Of a stretch of DNA of 64,000 nt, positions 7,930-16,711 are shown in pieces; position 1 is the stretch's first letter, and every line of letters begins with the position of its first letter. The position numbers and the translations under genes are program-made. A model generated the notes under the pieces. The model did not search any database, was not told the origin of the DNA, and saw only the letters and a program-made list of their open reading frames with translations. The stretch is from the NCBI RefSeq assembly GCF_015101885.1, contig NZ_CP062941.1:2480001-2544000 (forward strand). Reading direction: 5' to 3'. The DNA is from Massilia litorea. GTDB lineage: Bacteria; Pseudomonadota; Gammaproteobacteria; Burkholderiales; Burkholderiaceae_D.

Positions 7930-9252
7930 TTACGCGAAGGTATCGACCGCCCCCGCACCGCCGATTACGCGAGTACGTGGACGCGGCATGACGTCCGCCA
8001 CATCGCTGTCGCCCCCGCCATTCCCGCCACGGCCGGGGCCCGAACCGCCAGTGCCCTGGCCTTCCTGGCCCTGGCGCCCCTCGGCGCCGGCATTCACGGT
8101 CGCGTTGCCGAGCGCAATGCCGCTCTCGCTCATCATTTCACGCAGGCGTGGCAGGGCATTCTCCAGGGCCTGGCGTACTTCCAGTTGCTGCGAGGAGAAG
8201 GTCACGCTGGCCAGGTCGTTGCTCACGTTCAGCACCACCTGCACGGGGCCGAGGTCCGGCGGATTGAGCTCCAGCGTCGCGCTCTGGTCTTCGCCGCCCA
8301 CCATCCAGATCACTTTCTGGCCCACCTGGTTGTCCCAGGCCGGCGTGCCGACGCGTGCGCTGAGGCGGTCGGTCGGTGCGCTGGTGGCGGCTTGCGCAGT
8401 CTGCAGGGCAGTGGCCTGGGCCGTGAGGCTGGTGAGCGCCTCGGCGCCCGGCGCGGCTTCCCTGGCAGCGGCATGGGCAGCGCTGTCGCGCAGCCTGGCG
8501 GCGAAGTCGCCGGCCTCGACCGGCAGCTTGGCCGTCTCGGCCGCCTTGCCGAGATCGAGGGCGCGCAGGTCGATGCCCGGCTGCGCCTTGTCCTGCGGCG
8601 CGTCCGTCATCGAAGCCAAGGGCGCATCGCCTTCCAGCTTGACGAGCGGCTCGGTGCCGTCGCCCAGCGATTTTTTCATGCCGGACAGCAGTGCGTCCGG
8701 CTGCGCTGCGGGCGTCTGGGCTGCGGCCGGGATCGGGGTCGCTTGCTGCGCCTGATTGAAGCTCGCGACCAGGGCCAGCATGTCGACGACCGAGTCCGCC
8801 GCCCTGGCGTCGGCCAAGGTGGCGGCCTCGTCGCCGCCTTCGCCCTCGGTGGCAGCCGTCTTTTCCTCGGCGGCGCTTGCGCTCTCGCCCTGCTTGCTCA
8901 CGGCCGGATGCCCGGTTTCCTTCGCGGCCTGTTTCACGGTCTCGCGCGGCGCAGGTTTGGCTTCGTTCGCGGCCGGTTTGGCCGGCGCTTGCGGTTTCGG
9001 ACCGGCGGCGACCGGCTGCGGCATGGTCGCCTGCGGCTGCACCGGCGCCTGGCGTTGCTCGAGCTGGCGCTGCTCGGTCTGGCGCTGGTTCATCTGTTGA
9101 AGGTTCAGCTGCTGAAGGTTCAGCTGTTGGGTCAGCGCCGCACCGAAGTTCACGCCGTCGGTGTTCGCATTCGCATTCGTATTGGCGCGCTGGCCAGGGA
9201 GCGGGGCGGCGGCGTTGAACTGGATCGGGAGGGAGGTCGTGTGCATCGTCAT
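7930..9252 (-). CDS. fliK: Flagellar hook-length control protein FliK
   Basis: 440 residues. The first 300 are low-complexity, rich in Gln, Ala and Pro, as expected for a molecular ruler. The C-terminal hook-length domain is clear at about 320-410, with LELNPPDLGPVQVVLNVSND and the following helix that ends in REMMSESGIAL. FliK measures hook length and switches export specificity through the FlhB C-terminal domain. It is last in fliF-G-H-I-J-K, six bases after fliJ. A second, shorter FliK-like protein is encoded at 19334-20392. Confidence 0.95.
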   Translation of the reverse strand: MTMHTTSLPIQFNAAAPLPGQRANTNANANTDGVNFGAALTQQLNLQQLNLQQMNQRQTEQRQLEQRQAPVQPQATMPQPVAAGPKPQAPAKPAANEAKPAPRETVKQAAKETGHPAVSKQGESASAAEEKTAATEGEGGDEAATLADARAADSVVDMLALVASFNQAQQATPIPAAAQTPAAQPDALLSGMKKSLGDGTEPLVKLEGDAPLASMTDAPQDKAQPGIDLRALDLGKAAETAKLPVEAGDFAARLRDSAAHAAAREAAPGAEALTSLTAQATALQTAQAATSAPTDRLSARVGTPAWDNQVGQKVIWMVGGEDQSATLELNPPDLGPVQVVLNVSNDLASVTFSSQQLEVRQALENALPRLREMMSESGIALGNATVNAGAEGRQGQEGQGTGGSGPGRGGNGGGDSDVADVMPRPRTRVIGGAGAVDTFA

Positions 9253-9258
9253 CGTGAG

Positions 9259-9699
9259 TTACCGGTTGCCGCGGACGGTACGCGCCGCGTGGTCATCCAT
9301 CATTTTCTGGTCGCGCTTGTTTTCGATCCTGAGGGCTTCGGCGGCGGCGCGGTCGTTCAGGGTGCGGTAGGACAGGCGCTTGCGTTCGCTTTCCTGCCAG
9401 GCAGCCTTTTCCAAGTCGCTCTTGTAGTTCGCGTGCTTCAGTACTTCCTGCTGGCCGTTGATCGCGTTATCGAGCTTGCCGACAAAGGCGACGAAGTTGG
9501 CGTAGGCGAAGGGCGTGATGCCGTTCATCTGCGCCTGGTCGAGCTTGTTTGCGTAATCGTCGCGGTAGCCCAGCAGCATTTTTAATTTTTGTTCCGCTTC
9601 CTCGACCGCTTTCAGGGCGGCGCCGAGACGCTTGGCGGCGTCGTCGGAATCGCGCTGGGCCAGCTCGATCAGGGTTTCAAGTGCGGAAGGATTTGCCAT
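9259..9699 (-). CDS. fliJ: Flagellar export chaperone FliJ
   Basis: 146 residues, almost wholly helical and rich in Lys, Ala, Glu and Arg, with long coiled-coil stretches at about 15-60 and 75-130, matching FliJ size and composition. FliJ sits in the FliI hexamer as a central stalk and couples ATPase to export gate. The segment MLLGYRDDYANKLDQAQMNG is typical of betaproteobacterial FliJ. It lies between fliI (36 bp) and fliK (6 bp). Confidence 0.93.
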   Translation of the reverse strand: MANPSALETLIELAQRDSDDAAKRLGAALKAVEEAEQKLKMLLGYRDDYANKLDQAQMNGITPFAYANFVAFVGKLDNAINGQQEVLKHANYKSDLEKAAWQESERKRLSYRTLNDRAAAEALRIENKRDQKMMDDHAARTVRGNR

Positions 9700-9735
9700 G
9701 ATGAAGAAAGTATACCGGCGGCAACATCAAACCGA

Positions 9736-11157
9736 TCAGCTGAACAGAGAGGTTAATTGCCCCAAGCTCTGGCCCATATTCGTGTTGTCGTGGATTTCCT
9801 GGCACAGGAACTCCTCGATCTGGGTGTTGAGCGCGATCGCCTGGTCCAGCACCGGATCGCTGCCCGGGGCGTAGGCGCCTACGCTGATCAGGTCGCGCGA
9901 ACGCTGGTAGCGCGAATACAGCTGTTTCAGCTTTCTTGCCGCCAGCTGGTGCGCGTGCGAGGTGATGCCGTGCATGGCGCGGCTGATCGATTGCTCGATG
10001 TCGATCGCCGGATAGTGGCCGGCTTCGGCCAGGTGGCGGTTCAGGACGATGTGGCCGTCGAGGATACCGCGTGCGGCATCCGCAATCGGGTCTTGTTGAT
10101 CGTCGCCCTCGGAGAGCACGGTATAGAAGGCCGTGATCGAGCCGCCGCCCTCGAGGCCGTTGCCGGCGCGCTCGACCAGCACCGGCAGCTTGGCGAACAC
10201 CGAGGGCGGATAACCCTTGGTGGCCGGCGGCTCGCCGATGGCCAGTGCGATTTCGCGCTGGGCCATCGCGTAGCGGGTCAGCGAATCCATGATCAACAGT
10301 ACGTTCTTGCCCTGGTCGCGGAAGTGCTCGGCAATTGCGGTCGCATAGGCGGCGCCCTGCAGGCGCATCAGGGGCGGGCTGTCGGCCGGTGCCGCGACCA
10401 CGGCCGAGCGCGCCATGCCTTCCTCGCCCAGGATCTGCTCGATGAATTCTTTCACCTCCCGGCCCCGTTCGCCGATCAGGCCGACGACGATCACGTCCGC
10501 CGTCGTGTAGCGCGCGATCATGCCGAGTAGCACCGATTTGCCGACGCCGGTACCCGCGAACAGGCCGAGACGCTGGCCGCGGCCAACGGTCAGCATGGAA
10601 TTGATGGCGCGCACGCCCACGTCCAGGGTTTCCTTGATCGGCGCGCGGTCCAGCGGGTTGACGGGGCGGGCGTTGATCGGCGCAACCTCGCTGGTTTCGA
10701 GCGGACCCTTGCCGTCGAGCGGGCGGCCGGCGCCGTCGACGACGCGGCCCAGCAATTTCATGCCGACCGGCAGGTGGCGCGCGCGATCGCTCGGACGGCG
10801 GCGCGGATGCGCGACGCTGCCCGGACGCGGCACCGGTGTTTCGACCGGAAACACGCGCGCGCCGGGTACCACGCCTTCGACGTCCGATTGCGGCATCAGG
10901 AACAGGCGCTCGCCCTCGAAGCCGACGACTTCCGCCTCGATCTTCGCGCCGTTCGGCAGGGGGATGGTGCAGGCGCTGCCGACCGCCAGGCGCAGGCCCA
11001 CGCATTCCATTACCAGCCCGGCCACGCGCGTGACGCGGCCCGAGACCTGCATCGGCTCGACGAAGCCAATCAGGGAATGACAGTCGCCGAGGTAGGATTT
11101 CCAGCGCGCCGTGTGGCGGTCGGGCGCCCCCAGGGTGGTGTCCACTAAGCCAGCCAC
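9736..11157 (-). CDS. fliI: Flagellum-specific export ATPase FliI
   Basis: 473 residues, related to the F1 beta subunit. Walker A is AGTGVGKS at about 201-208 and Walker B is the LLIMDSLTR segment near 283-290. The signature [20 protein letters not shown] is also present. FliI energises unfolding and release of export substrates at the cytoplasmic base, with FliH and FliJ. The longest start is GTG at 11157, overlapping fliH by 13 bases. A second GTG at 11145 overlaps the fliH TAG by one base and would shorten the protein by four residues; I cannot choose between them. Confidence 0.97.
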   Translation of the reverse strand: MAGLVDTTLGAPDRHTARWKSYLGDCHSLIGFVEPMQVSGRVTRVAGLVMECVGLRLAVGSACTIPLPNGAKIEAEVVGFEGERLFLMPQSDVEGVVPGARVFPVETPVPRPGSVAHPRRRPSDRARHLPVGMKLLGRVVDGAGRPLDGKGPLETSEVAPINARPVNPLDRAPIKETLDVGVRAINSMLTVGRGQRLGLFAGTGVGKSVLLGMIARYTTADVIVVGLIGERGREVKEFIEQILGEEGMARSAVVAAPADSPPLMRLQGAAYATAIAEHFRDQGKNVLLIMDSLTRYAMAQREIALAIGEPPATKGYPPSVFAKLPVLVERAGNGLEGGGSITAFYTVLSEGDDQQDPIADAARGILDGHIVLNRHLAEAGHYPAIDIEQSISRAMHGITSHAHQLAARKLKQLYSRYQRSRDLISVGAYAPGSDPVLDQAIALNTQIEEFLCQEIHDNTNMGQSLGQLTSLFS

Positions 11158-11882
11158 TCGACGTTCTTGCCCAGCGCATGCGTCAGGCGGGCCCAGCGCG
11201 CGGCGGCCTGGGCATCGATCTGGTTGCTGGCGGTATCGACCTTGCAGCCGCCGCGCCCGACCTGCGGATCGGCGACGACGCGCCAGCCGCCCTTGTCCAG
11301 TTCGTCGGAGAGGGCGGTGCGCACGATCTCGATGTCTTCGGGATGCAGGGCCAGGATCGCCGGCGCCTGCAGCACGGGCAGATAATCGATCGCTTCGCGC
11401 ACGATCGGGATGATCAGCTCGGGGCGGACCGTCAACGCGGTGCGCACCATCGAGCGCGCCAGGTGCAGGGCGAGGTCGAGCACGTCGGAGGCGATGGTTT
11501 CGTCGGCGGCGGTGACGGCCTGGCTGAAGGTGGCCGCGATCGCGCGCAGGTTTTCCTGTTCCAGCGCCAACTCGGCGCGGCCCGCTTCGTAGGCTTCCGC
11601 GCGGCCGGCGGCGCGGCCTTCCTGCAGCCCCTCTTCGTAACCCTCGGCGCGCGCGCCTTCGCGCAGCGCCTCCAGTTCGGCCGCGGTCGGCAATTGCATT
11701 GCCGGATGGGGAGAAGGCAAGACCGCGGCAGCCGCTGCCGCCGCTGACGCCGCTGACGCGGCCGCAGCGGCTGCCGCACGTTCTTCGGCCTGGATGCGCG
11801 CCGCAAGCGAGCTGGGGCGCTCGTCGCCGAAGGAGGTCATTTCCCAGCGCTTGAAGGCGCCCTGCGTGTCTTTGCTCATCAT
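11145..11882 (-). CDS. fliH: Flagellar assembly protein FliH
   Basis: 245 residues, normal for FliH. The N-terminal third contains an Ala-rich stretch ([18 protein letters not shown] type, about 35-55) and GxxxG-like repeats ([20 protein letters not shown]), a hallmark of FliH. The C-terminal half is the conserved FliH domain with a final [11 protein letters not shown]. FliH dimers hold FliI at the C-ring. Two consecutive ATGs (11882, 11879) are possible starts; the second has better spacing from GGG. It is 18 bp downstream of fliG. Confidence 0.94.
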   Translation of the reverse strand: MMSKDTQGAFKRWEMTSFGDERPSSLAARIQAEERAAAAAAASAASAAAAAAAVLPSPHPAMQLPTAAELEALREGARAEGYEEGLQEGRAAGRAEAYEAGRAELALEQENLRAIAATFSQAVTAADETIASDVLDLALHLARSMVRTALTVRPELIIPIVREAIDYLPVLQAPAILALHPEDIEIVRTALSDELDKGGWRVVADPQVGRGGCKVDTASNQIDAQAAARWARLTHALGKNVEWLA

Positions 11883-11900
11883 TACCCGTCGATTTACCGA

Positions 11901-12905
11901 TCAGACGAAGGAATCTTCGCCCTTGCCGCCCAACACGATCTGCCCTTCGTCCGCGAGGCGGCGCACGATCTGCAGAATCTGCTTCTGCTGCGCCTCCACT
12001 TCCGACAAACGAACCGGACCTTTCGACTCGAGGTCTTCGCGCATCATTTCGCTGGCGCGCTGGCTCATGTTGCGGAAGATCTTTTCGCGCAGGTCCTGCG
12101 AGGCGCCTTTCAGGGCGATGATCAGCATGTCCGACTGCACTTCGCGCAGCAGCAGCTGGATGCCGCGGTCGTCGATGTCGATGATGTTGTCGAACACGAA
12201 CATCTCGTCCATGATCTTCTGCGCCATGTCGTTGTCGTAGTTCTTGATGTTTTCCATCACCGAACTTTCCTGCTCCCCGGCCATGAAGTTCAGGATCTCG
12301 GCCGCGGTACGCACGCCGCCCAGCGACGATTTTTTAATATGCTCGTTACCCGACAGCAGCTTGGTCAGCACGTCGTTCAGTTCGCGCAATGCGGCCGGCT
12401 GCACGCCGTCCAGGGTGGCGATGCGCAGCACGACGTCGTTGCGCAGGCGGTCCGTGAAATGGCTGAGGATCTCGCAGGCCTGGTCGCGCTCGAGGTGCAC
12501 CAGGATGGTGGCGATGATCTGCGGGTGCTCGTTGCGGATCAGTTCCGACACCGATTGCGCATCCATCCACTTCAGGCTTTCGATGCCCGAGGCGTCCTTG
12601 CCGCCCAGGATGCGGTTCAGGAGCACGGCGGCCTTGTCGTCGCCCAGCGCCTTGGTCAGCACTTCGCGGATGTATTCGTCCGAATCCAGGCCCACGGTCG
12701 AGTGCGCATCGGCTTCGTCGCGGAAGGCTTCCAGCACATTCACCACTTGCTCGTGCTGCACCGATTTCATGGCGGCCATGGCCGCGCCCAGCTTCAGCAC
12801 CTCGCGCGGTCCGAGGAATTTCATCACTTCGGCCGCTTCCGATTCGCCCAATGCCAGCATCAGGATGGCTGCCTTGGTGATGCCGTCTTTATCCTTGTCG
12901 CTCAT
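11901..12905 (-). CDS. fliG: Flagellar motor switch protein FliG
   Basis: 334 residues from ATG 12905, which overlaps the fliF stop as ATGA and has AGG six bases upstream. An ATG five codons earlier (12920) is possible but poorly placed. The conserved EHPQ motif lies in [18 protein letters not shown], and the C-terminal charged torque helix ([20 protein letters not shown]) is intact. FliG links the MS ring to FliM and to the stator. Confidence 0.97.
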   Translation of the reverse strand: MSDKDKDGITKAAILMLALGESEAAEVMKFLGPREVLKLGAAMAAMKSVQHEQVVNVLEAFRDEADAHSTVGLDSDEYIREVLTKALGDDKAAVLLNRILGGKDASGIESLKWMDAQSVSELIRNEHPQIIATILVHLERDQACEILSHFTDRLRNDVVLRIATLDGVQPAALRELNDVLTKLLSGNEHIKKSSLGGVRTAAEILNFMAGEQESSVMENIKNYDNDMAQKIMDEMFVFDNIIDIDDRGIQLLLREVQSDMLIIALKGASQDLREKIFRNMSQRASEMMREDLESKGPVRLSEVEAQQKQILQIVRRLADEGQIVLGGKGEDSFV

Positions 12906-14593
12906 TCCGAACCTACCCATGCCTTGATTACGTTAGCCACGATGCGCGGATCGTTCTGCGCCATTTCCTTTGCCATCGCCAGGTTGGCGCGATAACTGCG
13001 CTCCCGCGGTGCTTCCTCTTCCTCGATCGGCATGCCGTCCGGTCCCAGCAGCGGCTTGCCTTCGAGGTCGACGATGGCGTCCTCGTCCTGCCCTTCCTTC
13101 TTTTCCTCGTCCGGGATCGCGGTCGCTTCGTCGAACTTGCGTACCACCGGACGCAGCAGCGGGCGCAGGATGCGGAAGTAAAGAAAGGCGATGACAGCCG
13201 CGATCAGCAGGTATTTTCCGATTTCCATGGCCAGCGGCAGGTTGGACGGATCCTTGTACCAGTCGGGGCCGTTCTCGTCCGGACGGTCGACGCCGTCGAA
13301 GGGGGCATTCGCCACGTTCATCGTGTCGCCGCGGCTTTGGGAGTAACCCATCGCCTGCTTCACCAGTTCATTGATCTGCGCCACTTCCGCCGCCGGCAGC
13401 GGTTTCACGGTGACCTTGCCGGTAGCCGGGTCGACCGTGCGGCGGTAGTTCACGACGACACCGACCGTCAGGCGCTTGATGCCGCCCATCGGACGCTGCT
13501 CATAGCGGATCGTCTTGTCGAGCTCGTAATTCGTGGTCGCGTTCCTGGCTGAAGGGCCGGTCGTCGTCTGCGGTGCGGCGCCGGGCGCGCTACCTTCCAG
13601 CGGGGCGGTGGCCACGCCGGGCGGCTGGTTCGACAGCGCGCCGGGAATGCCGTTGGCCGGGCCGGTGGTGGCGCCAGTCTGCTCCGAGGTCTGCTGGCTG
13701 CGGATCGCCTGCGGCTCCGGCGGCGAGTTCGGCTTGTACATCTCGGCGGCGGTGTCGACCTGGGCGAAATCGATGTCGGCGGTCGCTTCGGCGCGCACAT
13801 TGCCCTTGCCGACGATCGGGGTGATCAGCGATTCGACCTGCTTGATGATGTTCTGCTGGACCTGCTCGACATATTTTAATTGTGTCGCATCGAGCTGCTT
13901 GCCGAGCGCATTCGCCTTGGGCTGCTCGGACAACAGGTTGCCGTTCTGGTCGACGACGGTGACGTTGCCGATCGTCAGTTCAGGAATGCTGGACGCCACC
14001 AGGTGCACGATGGCGCTGACCTGGCCCGGATCGAGGGCACGGCCAGATTGCAGGTTCAGCAGGACGGAGGCCGTCGGCTTTTGCTGGTCGCGCACGAATA
14101 CGGACGGTTTCGGCAGCGCCAGGTGGACGCGCGCGCCGGCCACCGAGCCGAGCGACTGGATCGAGCGCGCCAGCTCGCCTTCGAGCGAACGCTGGTAATT
14201 GACTTGCTCCAGGAACTGAGACACGCCCAGCTTCTGGTTTTCCATCAGCTCGAAGCCGACATTGCCGCCTTTCGGCAAGCCCTGGGAGGCGAGCTTCAGG
14301 CGCAGGTCCGGCACCTGCTCGGCCGGCACCAGGATGGCGGTGCCGCCCTCGGAAAACTTGTATTTCACGCCCATCTGGTCGAGCGAGGCCGTGATTGCGC
14401 CGCCGTCCTTGTCGCTGTAGTTGGCGTACAGCACGCGGTAATCGGGGGACTTGCTCCACATCCAGATCGCCAACACAGCAGCCAGCACCGCCGCCACGCC
14501 ACCGCCGATGAGCACGTTGCGGCCCATGGGGGTTTTCAGGAACGGTTGTGGAGCAGCAGGGGTGTCGAGCAGGTCGTCGGCGGTTGCGGCCAT
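12902..14593 (-). CDS. fliF: Flagellar MS-ring protein FliF
   Basis: 563 residues with transmembrane helices at about 27-45 and 450-472 and a YscJ/FliF ring-building domain between them (VNYQRSLEGELARSIQSLGS). A Pro/Gly/Thr-rich disordered segment runs at about 295-360. The cytoplasmic tail ends in WVGSE and is the FliG-binding part. FliF forms the MS ring that templates the whole basal body. It is first in the fliF-K unit and is divergent from fliE across 193 bp. No clear sigma28 or sigma54 promoter was found there; CATAAT around 14630 on the minus strand is the best minus-10 candidate. Confidence 0.97.
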   Translation of the reverse strand: MAATADDLLDTPAAPQPFLKTPMGRNVLIGGGVAAVLAAVLAIWMWSKSPDYRVLYANYSDKDGGAITASLDQMGVKYKFSEGGTAILVPAEQVPDLRLKLASQGLPKGGNVGFELMENQKLGVSQFLEQVNYQRSLEGELARSIQSLGSVAGARVHLALPKPSVFVRDQQKPTASVLLNLQSGRALDPGQVSAIVHLVASSIPELTIGNVTVVDQNGNLLSEQPKANALGKQLDATQLKYVEQVQQNIIKQVESLITPIVGKGNVRAEATADIDFAQVDTAAEMYKPNSPPEPQAIRSQQTSEQTGATTGPANGIPGALSNQPPGVATAPLEGSAPGAAPQTTTGPSARNATTNYELDKTIRYEQRPMGGIKRLTVGVVVNYRRTVDPATGKVTVKPLPAAEVAQINELVKQAMGYSQSRGDTMNVANAPFDGVDRPDENGPDWYKDPSNLPLAMEIGKYLLIAAVIAFLYFRILRPLLRPVVRKFDEATAIPDEEKKEGQDEDAIVDLEGKPLLGPDGMPIEEEEAPRERSYRANLAMAKEMAQNDPRIVANVIKAWVGSE

Positions 14594-14786
14594 GTTGTTG
14601 TCCAGGGGAGAAAGGAGATCAGAGCCGAATTATGAAGCCTTGGAGCAACATTCAAACGGGGGAATAGGAGGCGCTTTCCCCTCCTGCTCGACCCAGCGGC
14701 TTGCGTGGACGCTGGTAACCTGCAAGCCTGACATTGCTCCCGTACGGTTTGTACCGGGGCACGCAAGAGATTGAACAGGAGAACCC

Positions 14787-15176
14787 ATGAACGTAGGCGG
14801 AATCGACAGCAGCCGGATCGAGGCGATGATGGCCCAGCTCAAGGCCGCGGCCACGAAGCCGGCCGCGCCTTCGCTCGGCACCGGTGGGCCCGGCGCCCTG
14901 GGCGGACTCGGCGGGATCGGCAATGCCGCCCCGGTCAACGAAGGTCCGTCGAAGGTCAGCTTTTCAGATGCCCTCAAGAATTCGCTGGAGCAGGTCAGCA
15001 ATTCACAGAAAACGGCCGAGGACCTGGGCAACCGCTTCGCCATGGGCGACGACAGCGTCAGCCTTTCGGACACGATGATCGCGATGCAAAAATCCACGAT
15101 TGCATTCCAGGCGACGGTGCAGGTGCGCAACAAGCTGGTGTCGGCGTATCACGAGATCATGAATATGCAGGTTTGA
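14787..15176 (+). CDS. fliE: Flagellar hook-basal body protein FliE
   Basis: 129 residues. A Gly-rich N-terminal insert (about 30-50) is lineage-specific. The C-terminal 80 residues carry the FliE signature from VSFSDALKNSLEQV to the closing QVRNKLVSAYHEIMNMQV. FliE joins the MS ring to the proximal rod. AGGAGA six bases before ATG is a strong ribosome-binding site. The gene is alone on the plus strand between fliF and a terminator, so it is transcribed separately from its usual partner fliF. Confidence 0.97.
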   Translation: MNVGGIDSSRIEAMMAQLKAAATKPAAPSLGTGGPGALGGLGGIGNAAPVNEGPSKVSFSDALKNSLEQVSNSQKTAEDLGNRFAMGDDSVSLSDTMIAMQKSTIAFQATVQVRNKLVSAYHEIMNMQV

Positions 15177-15212
15177 GTTTTCCGGACTACTAACAGTGCC
15201 TTTAATGCACAC

Positions 15213-15246
15213 GGGCCGCTTTCCAATTGGAAGCGGCCCTTTTTTT
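15213..15246 (+). terminator. Intrinsic terminator after fliE
   Basis: A long stem (GGGCCGCTTTCC pairing with GGAAGCGGCCC, loop AATT, one bulged T) is followed by seven Ts, 36 bp after the fliE stop. It is one of the strongest terminators in the window. Confidence 0.93.
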
Positions 15247-15261
15247 GGCTGTCGCTGGCGT

Positions 15262-16305
15262 TCAGAGATCCGGCGCGGTCCGCGTGCGGTTGAAATTGAA
15301 GCGGTTGACGGCAGCCCGCCCCAAATCGATGCAAGGCTTTTCGATGAAATGGTAAGCAAAATAAGAAAGGCCGGCCACGGCGACAACAAAGACCGACCAT
15401 TGGACGAACGGCGATATCCCCTTCAGGTAATGAAACGAAAAATAACGGATGGGGTCGTGGACGAGATAGATTCCGTAGGAGTAACGGGCAATCACGCTGC
15501 CGACATTCCGGATCAGGTTTGATTTTATTTCCCCGCATCTCGGAATCAACATGCCGAGCAGCAAACAAATGAGCCAGGAAAGCACGGTGGCATTCGCGCC
15601 GTGTCCGACCAGCGAAGGATAGAGGATGGCGACCGCCCCGACATAGGCGAACAAGACGCCCGGTGAATAGCTGCGAGGCATGCGTCGCCGGCAAAACGCC
15701 AGCACCCCCGGCAGAAAGCAGGGGAAGAACTTGACCAGGCTGAAATCGATCCCGAGCCGCCAGAAAGCAAGTACGAGCGCAACGGACGCACACCATAGCG
15801 CAGCGATGCCGCCGGATGAATATCTGCCACTGTAGCGTGACCAGATGAACAGCACAGGCAGGAAGAAATACATCTGGAATTCGTAGGGCAAACTCCACAG
15901 TACCGGCGTGACGTTGGCACTCCCGGTCAGGTTCTGTATCAGGAACACATTGCTGAGGAAGGTAGACAGGTTCGGCTGCGTCCCGGAGTGCATCCGTTCG
16001 ATCACGGAAAGCACGACGACGACCACGATGCTTAGGGGATAGATCCGGAAGGCCCGGACTACAAGAAAGGATATCGTCGTGGGAGGACCGCCGAGGACCC
16101 TCGTTTGCCGATCCAGCGAAAACATCAGCACCAGGCAGGTGTGCACGAAGAAGATCATCACACCCAGCGTGCCCAGGATATGGGTGTCGAAGCCGCCAGG
16201 ATTTGCCAGCGAGTTATCCAGCAGAAGATGGCTGATCACGACGAAACTGACCGCCAGCGAGCGCAGCACGTCGAGATTGGGGGAGGGCGATGTGGAAGTC
16301 ATCAT
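15262..16305 (-). CDS. Membrane acyltransferase, acyltransferase-3 family
   Basis: About 347 residues with ten or so transmembrane segments. The opening NLDVLRSLAVSFVVISHLLL holds the family signature RxLAxxxVxxxH, where the His is needed in related O-acetyltransferases. Later segments WSLPYEFQMYFFLPVL and SYGIYLVHDP match the family. These enzymes usually transfer acyl groups to surface sugars; the substrate here is unknown. The longest start is GTG 16311, but ATG 16305 looks more natural; neither has a good ribosome-binding site. It converges on fliE and lies in a two-gene insert that separates flagellar genes. A role in modifying a flagellar or cell-surface glycan is only inference. Confidence 0.85.
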   Translation of the reverse strand: MMTSTSPSPNLDVLRSLAVSFVVISHLLLDNSLANPGGFDTHILGTLGVMIFFVHTCLVLMFSLDRQTRVLGGPPTTISFLVVRAFRIYPLSIVVVVVLSVIERMHSGTQPNLSTFLSNVFLIQNLTGSANVTPVLWSLPYEFQMYFFLPVLFIWSRYSGRYSSGGIAALWCASVALVLAFWRLGIDFSLVKFFPCFLPGVLAFCRRRMPRSYSPGVLFAYVGAVAILYPSLVGHGANATVLSWLICLLLGMLIPRCGEIKSNLIRNVGSVIARYSYGIYLVHDPIRYFSFHYLKGISPFVQWSVFVVAVAGLSYFAYHFIEKPCIDLGRAAVNRFNFNRTRTAPDL

Positions 16306-16311
16306 TGCCAC

Positions 16312-16586
16312 GCACCGAACACTTGATTCGTGAAAGCGGCGCCGTAGTGCCAGGGCGAATGTTTCATGCAGGCCATCCCAGTTCCCCTGGTGGGGTTAAA
16401 AAAATGGAAACAGTTCCGTCATCAAGTTTATCGGTACTTCAGCGACCGGACTTGATGCAGATAAGTAGTAGCGGCTTTTTATTAAAAAACCGAATCCGTT
16501 TGTATCTGAGGCGTACTTTGATTAGAGAAATTTCCTGATATTCGTACCCGTATTTTTGCGATGCGCTATGGATCCAGGAGGTACAA
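16312..16586. other. AT-rich intergenic region with hairpins between acyltransferase and tyrosinase
   Basis: This stretch is much more AT-rich than its neighbours. It holds an inverted repeat CATCAAGT (16420-16427) / ACTTGATG (16450-16457) and a second small dyad GGCTTTTT-att-AAAAAACC around 16471-16492. A 44-codon ORF at 16404-16538 is possible but unconvincing. Promoters for the divergent genes are expected here; I could not identify them with confidence. Confidence 0.5.
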
Positions 16587-16706
16587 ATGTGCGTCCGAGT
16601 AGCTCTGATATTTGTCAAGCGCCCCCTCTCGAATGTGCGTAGCGTCGAATATCGCCGATCCCGATCGAATGGGATAAGCCGGCGAATACGTAAGGCACTT
16701 CCTTAG
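16587..16706 (+). CDS. 39-residue leader-like ORF before tyrosinase
   Basis: ATG at 16587 is preceded by a perfect AGGAGG with a five-base spacer, the best ribosome-binding site in the region. The ORF runs 39 codons (MCVRVALIFVKRPLSNV..., later very Arg-rich, ending in IRRIRKALP-like sequence SRRIRKALP). It stops at TAG 16704-16706, five bases before the tyrosinase ATG, and its stop codon overlaps the AGGGGA of the tyrosinase. This spacing suggests translational coupling. No function can be named; it is too short and lacks the His-rich signal-bearing form of Streptomyces tyrosinase caddie proteins. It may be a leader peptide, or chance. Confidence 0.4.
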   Translation: MCVRVALIFVKRPLSNVRSVEYRRSRSNGISRRIRKALP

Positions 16707-16711
16707 GGGAT

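Noticed and set aside
7189..9585. A 798-codon plus-strand frame opposite fliL, fliK and fliJ
   Set aside because: It is a shadow of well-conserved flagellar genes with no recognisable protein pattern.
9677..11179. A 500-codon minus-strand frame overlapping fliI
   Set aside because: It is an out-of-phase reading of fliI; the fliI frame has Walker motifs and full-length conservation.
14701..14730. A GG-N10-GC pair before fliE as a sigma54 promoter
   Set aside because: Only the invariant dinucleotides match; the rest of the minus-24/minus-12 consensus does not.
16404..16538. A 44-codon plus-strand ORF in the AT-rich gap before tyrosinase
   Set aside because: Its ribosome-binding site is poorly spaced, its composition is unremarkable and it overlaps hairpins; coding is possible but not supported.
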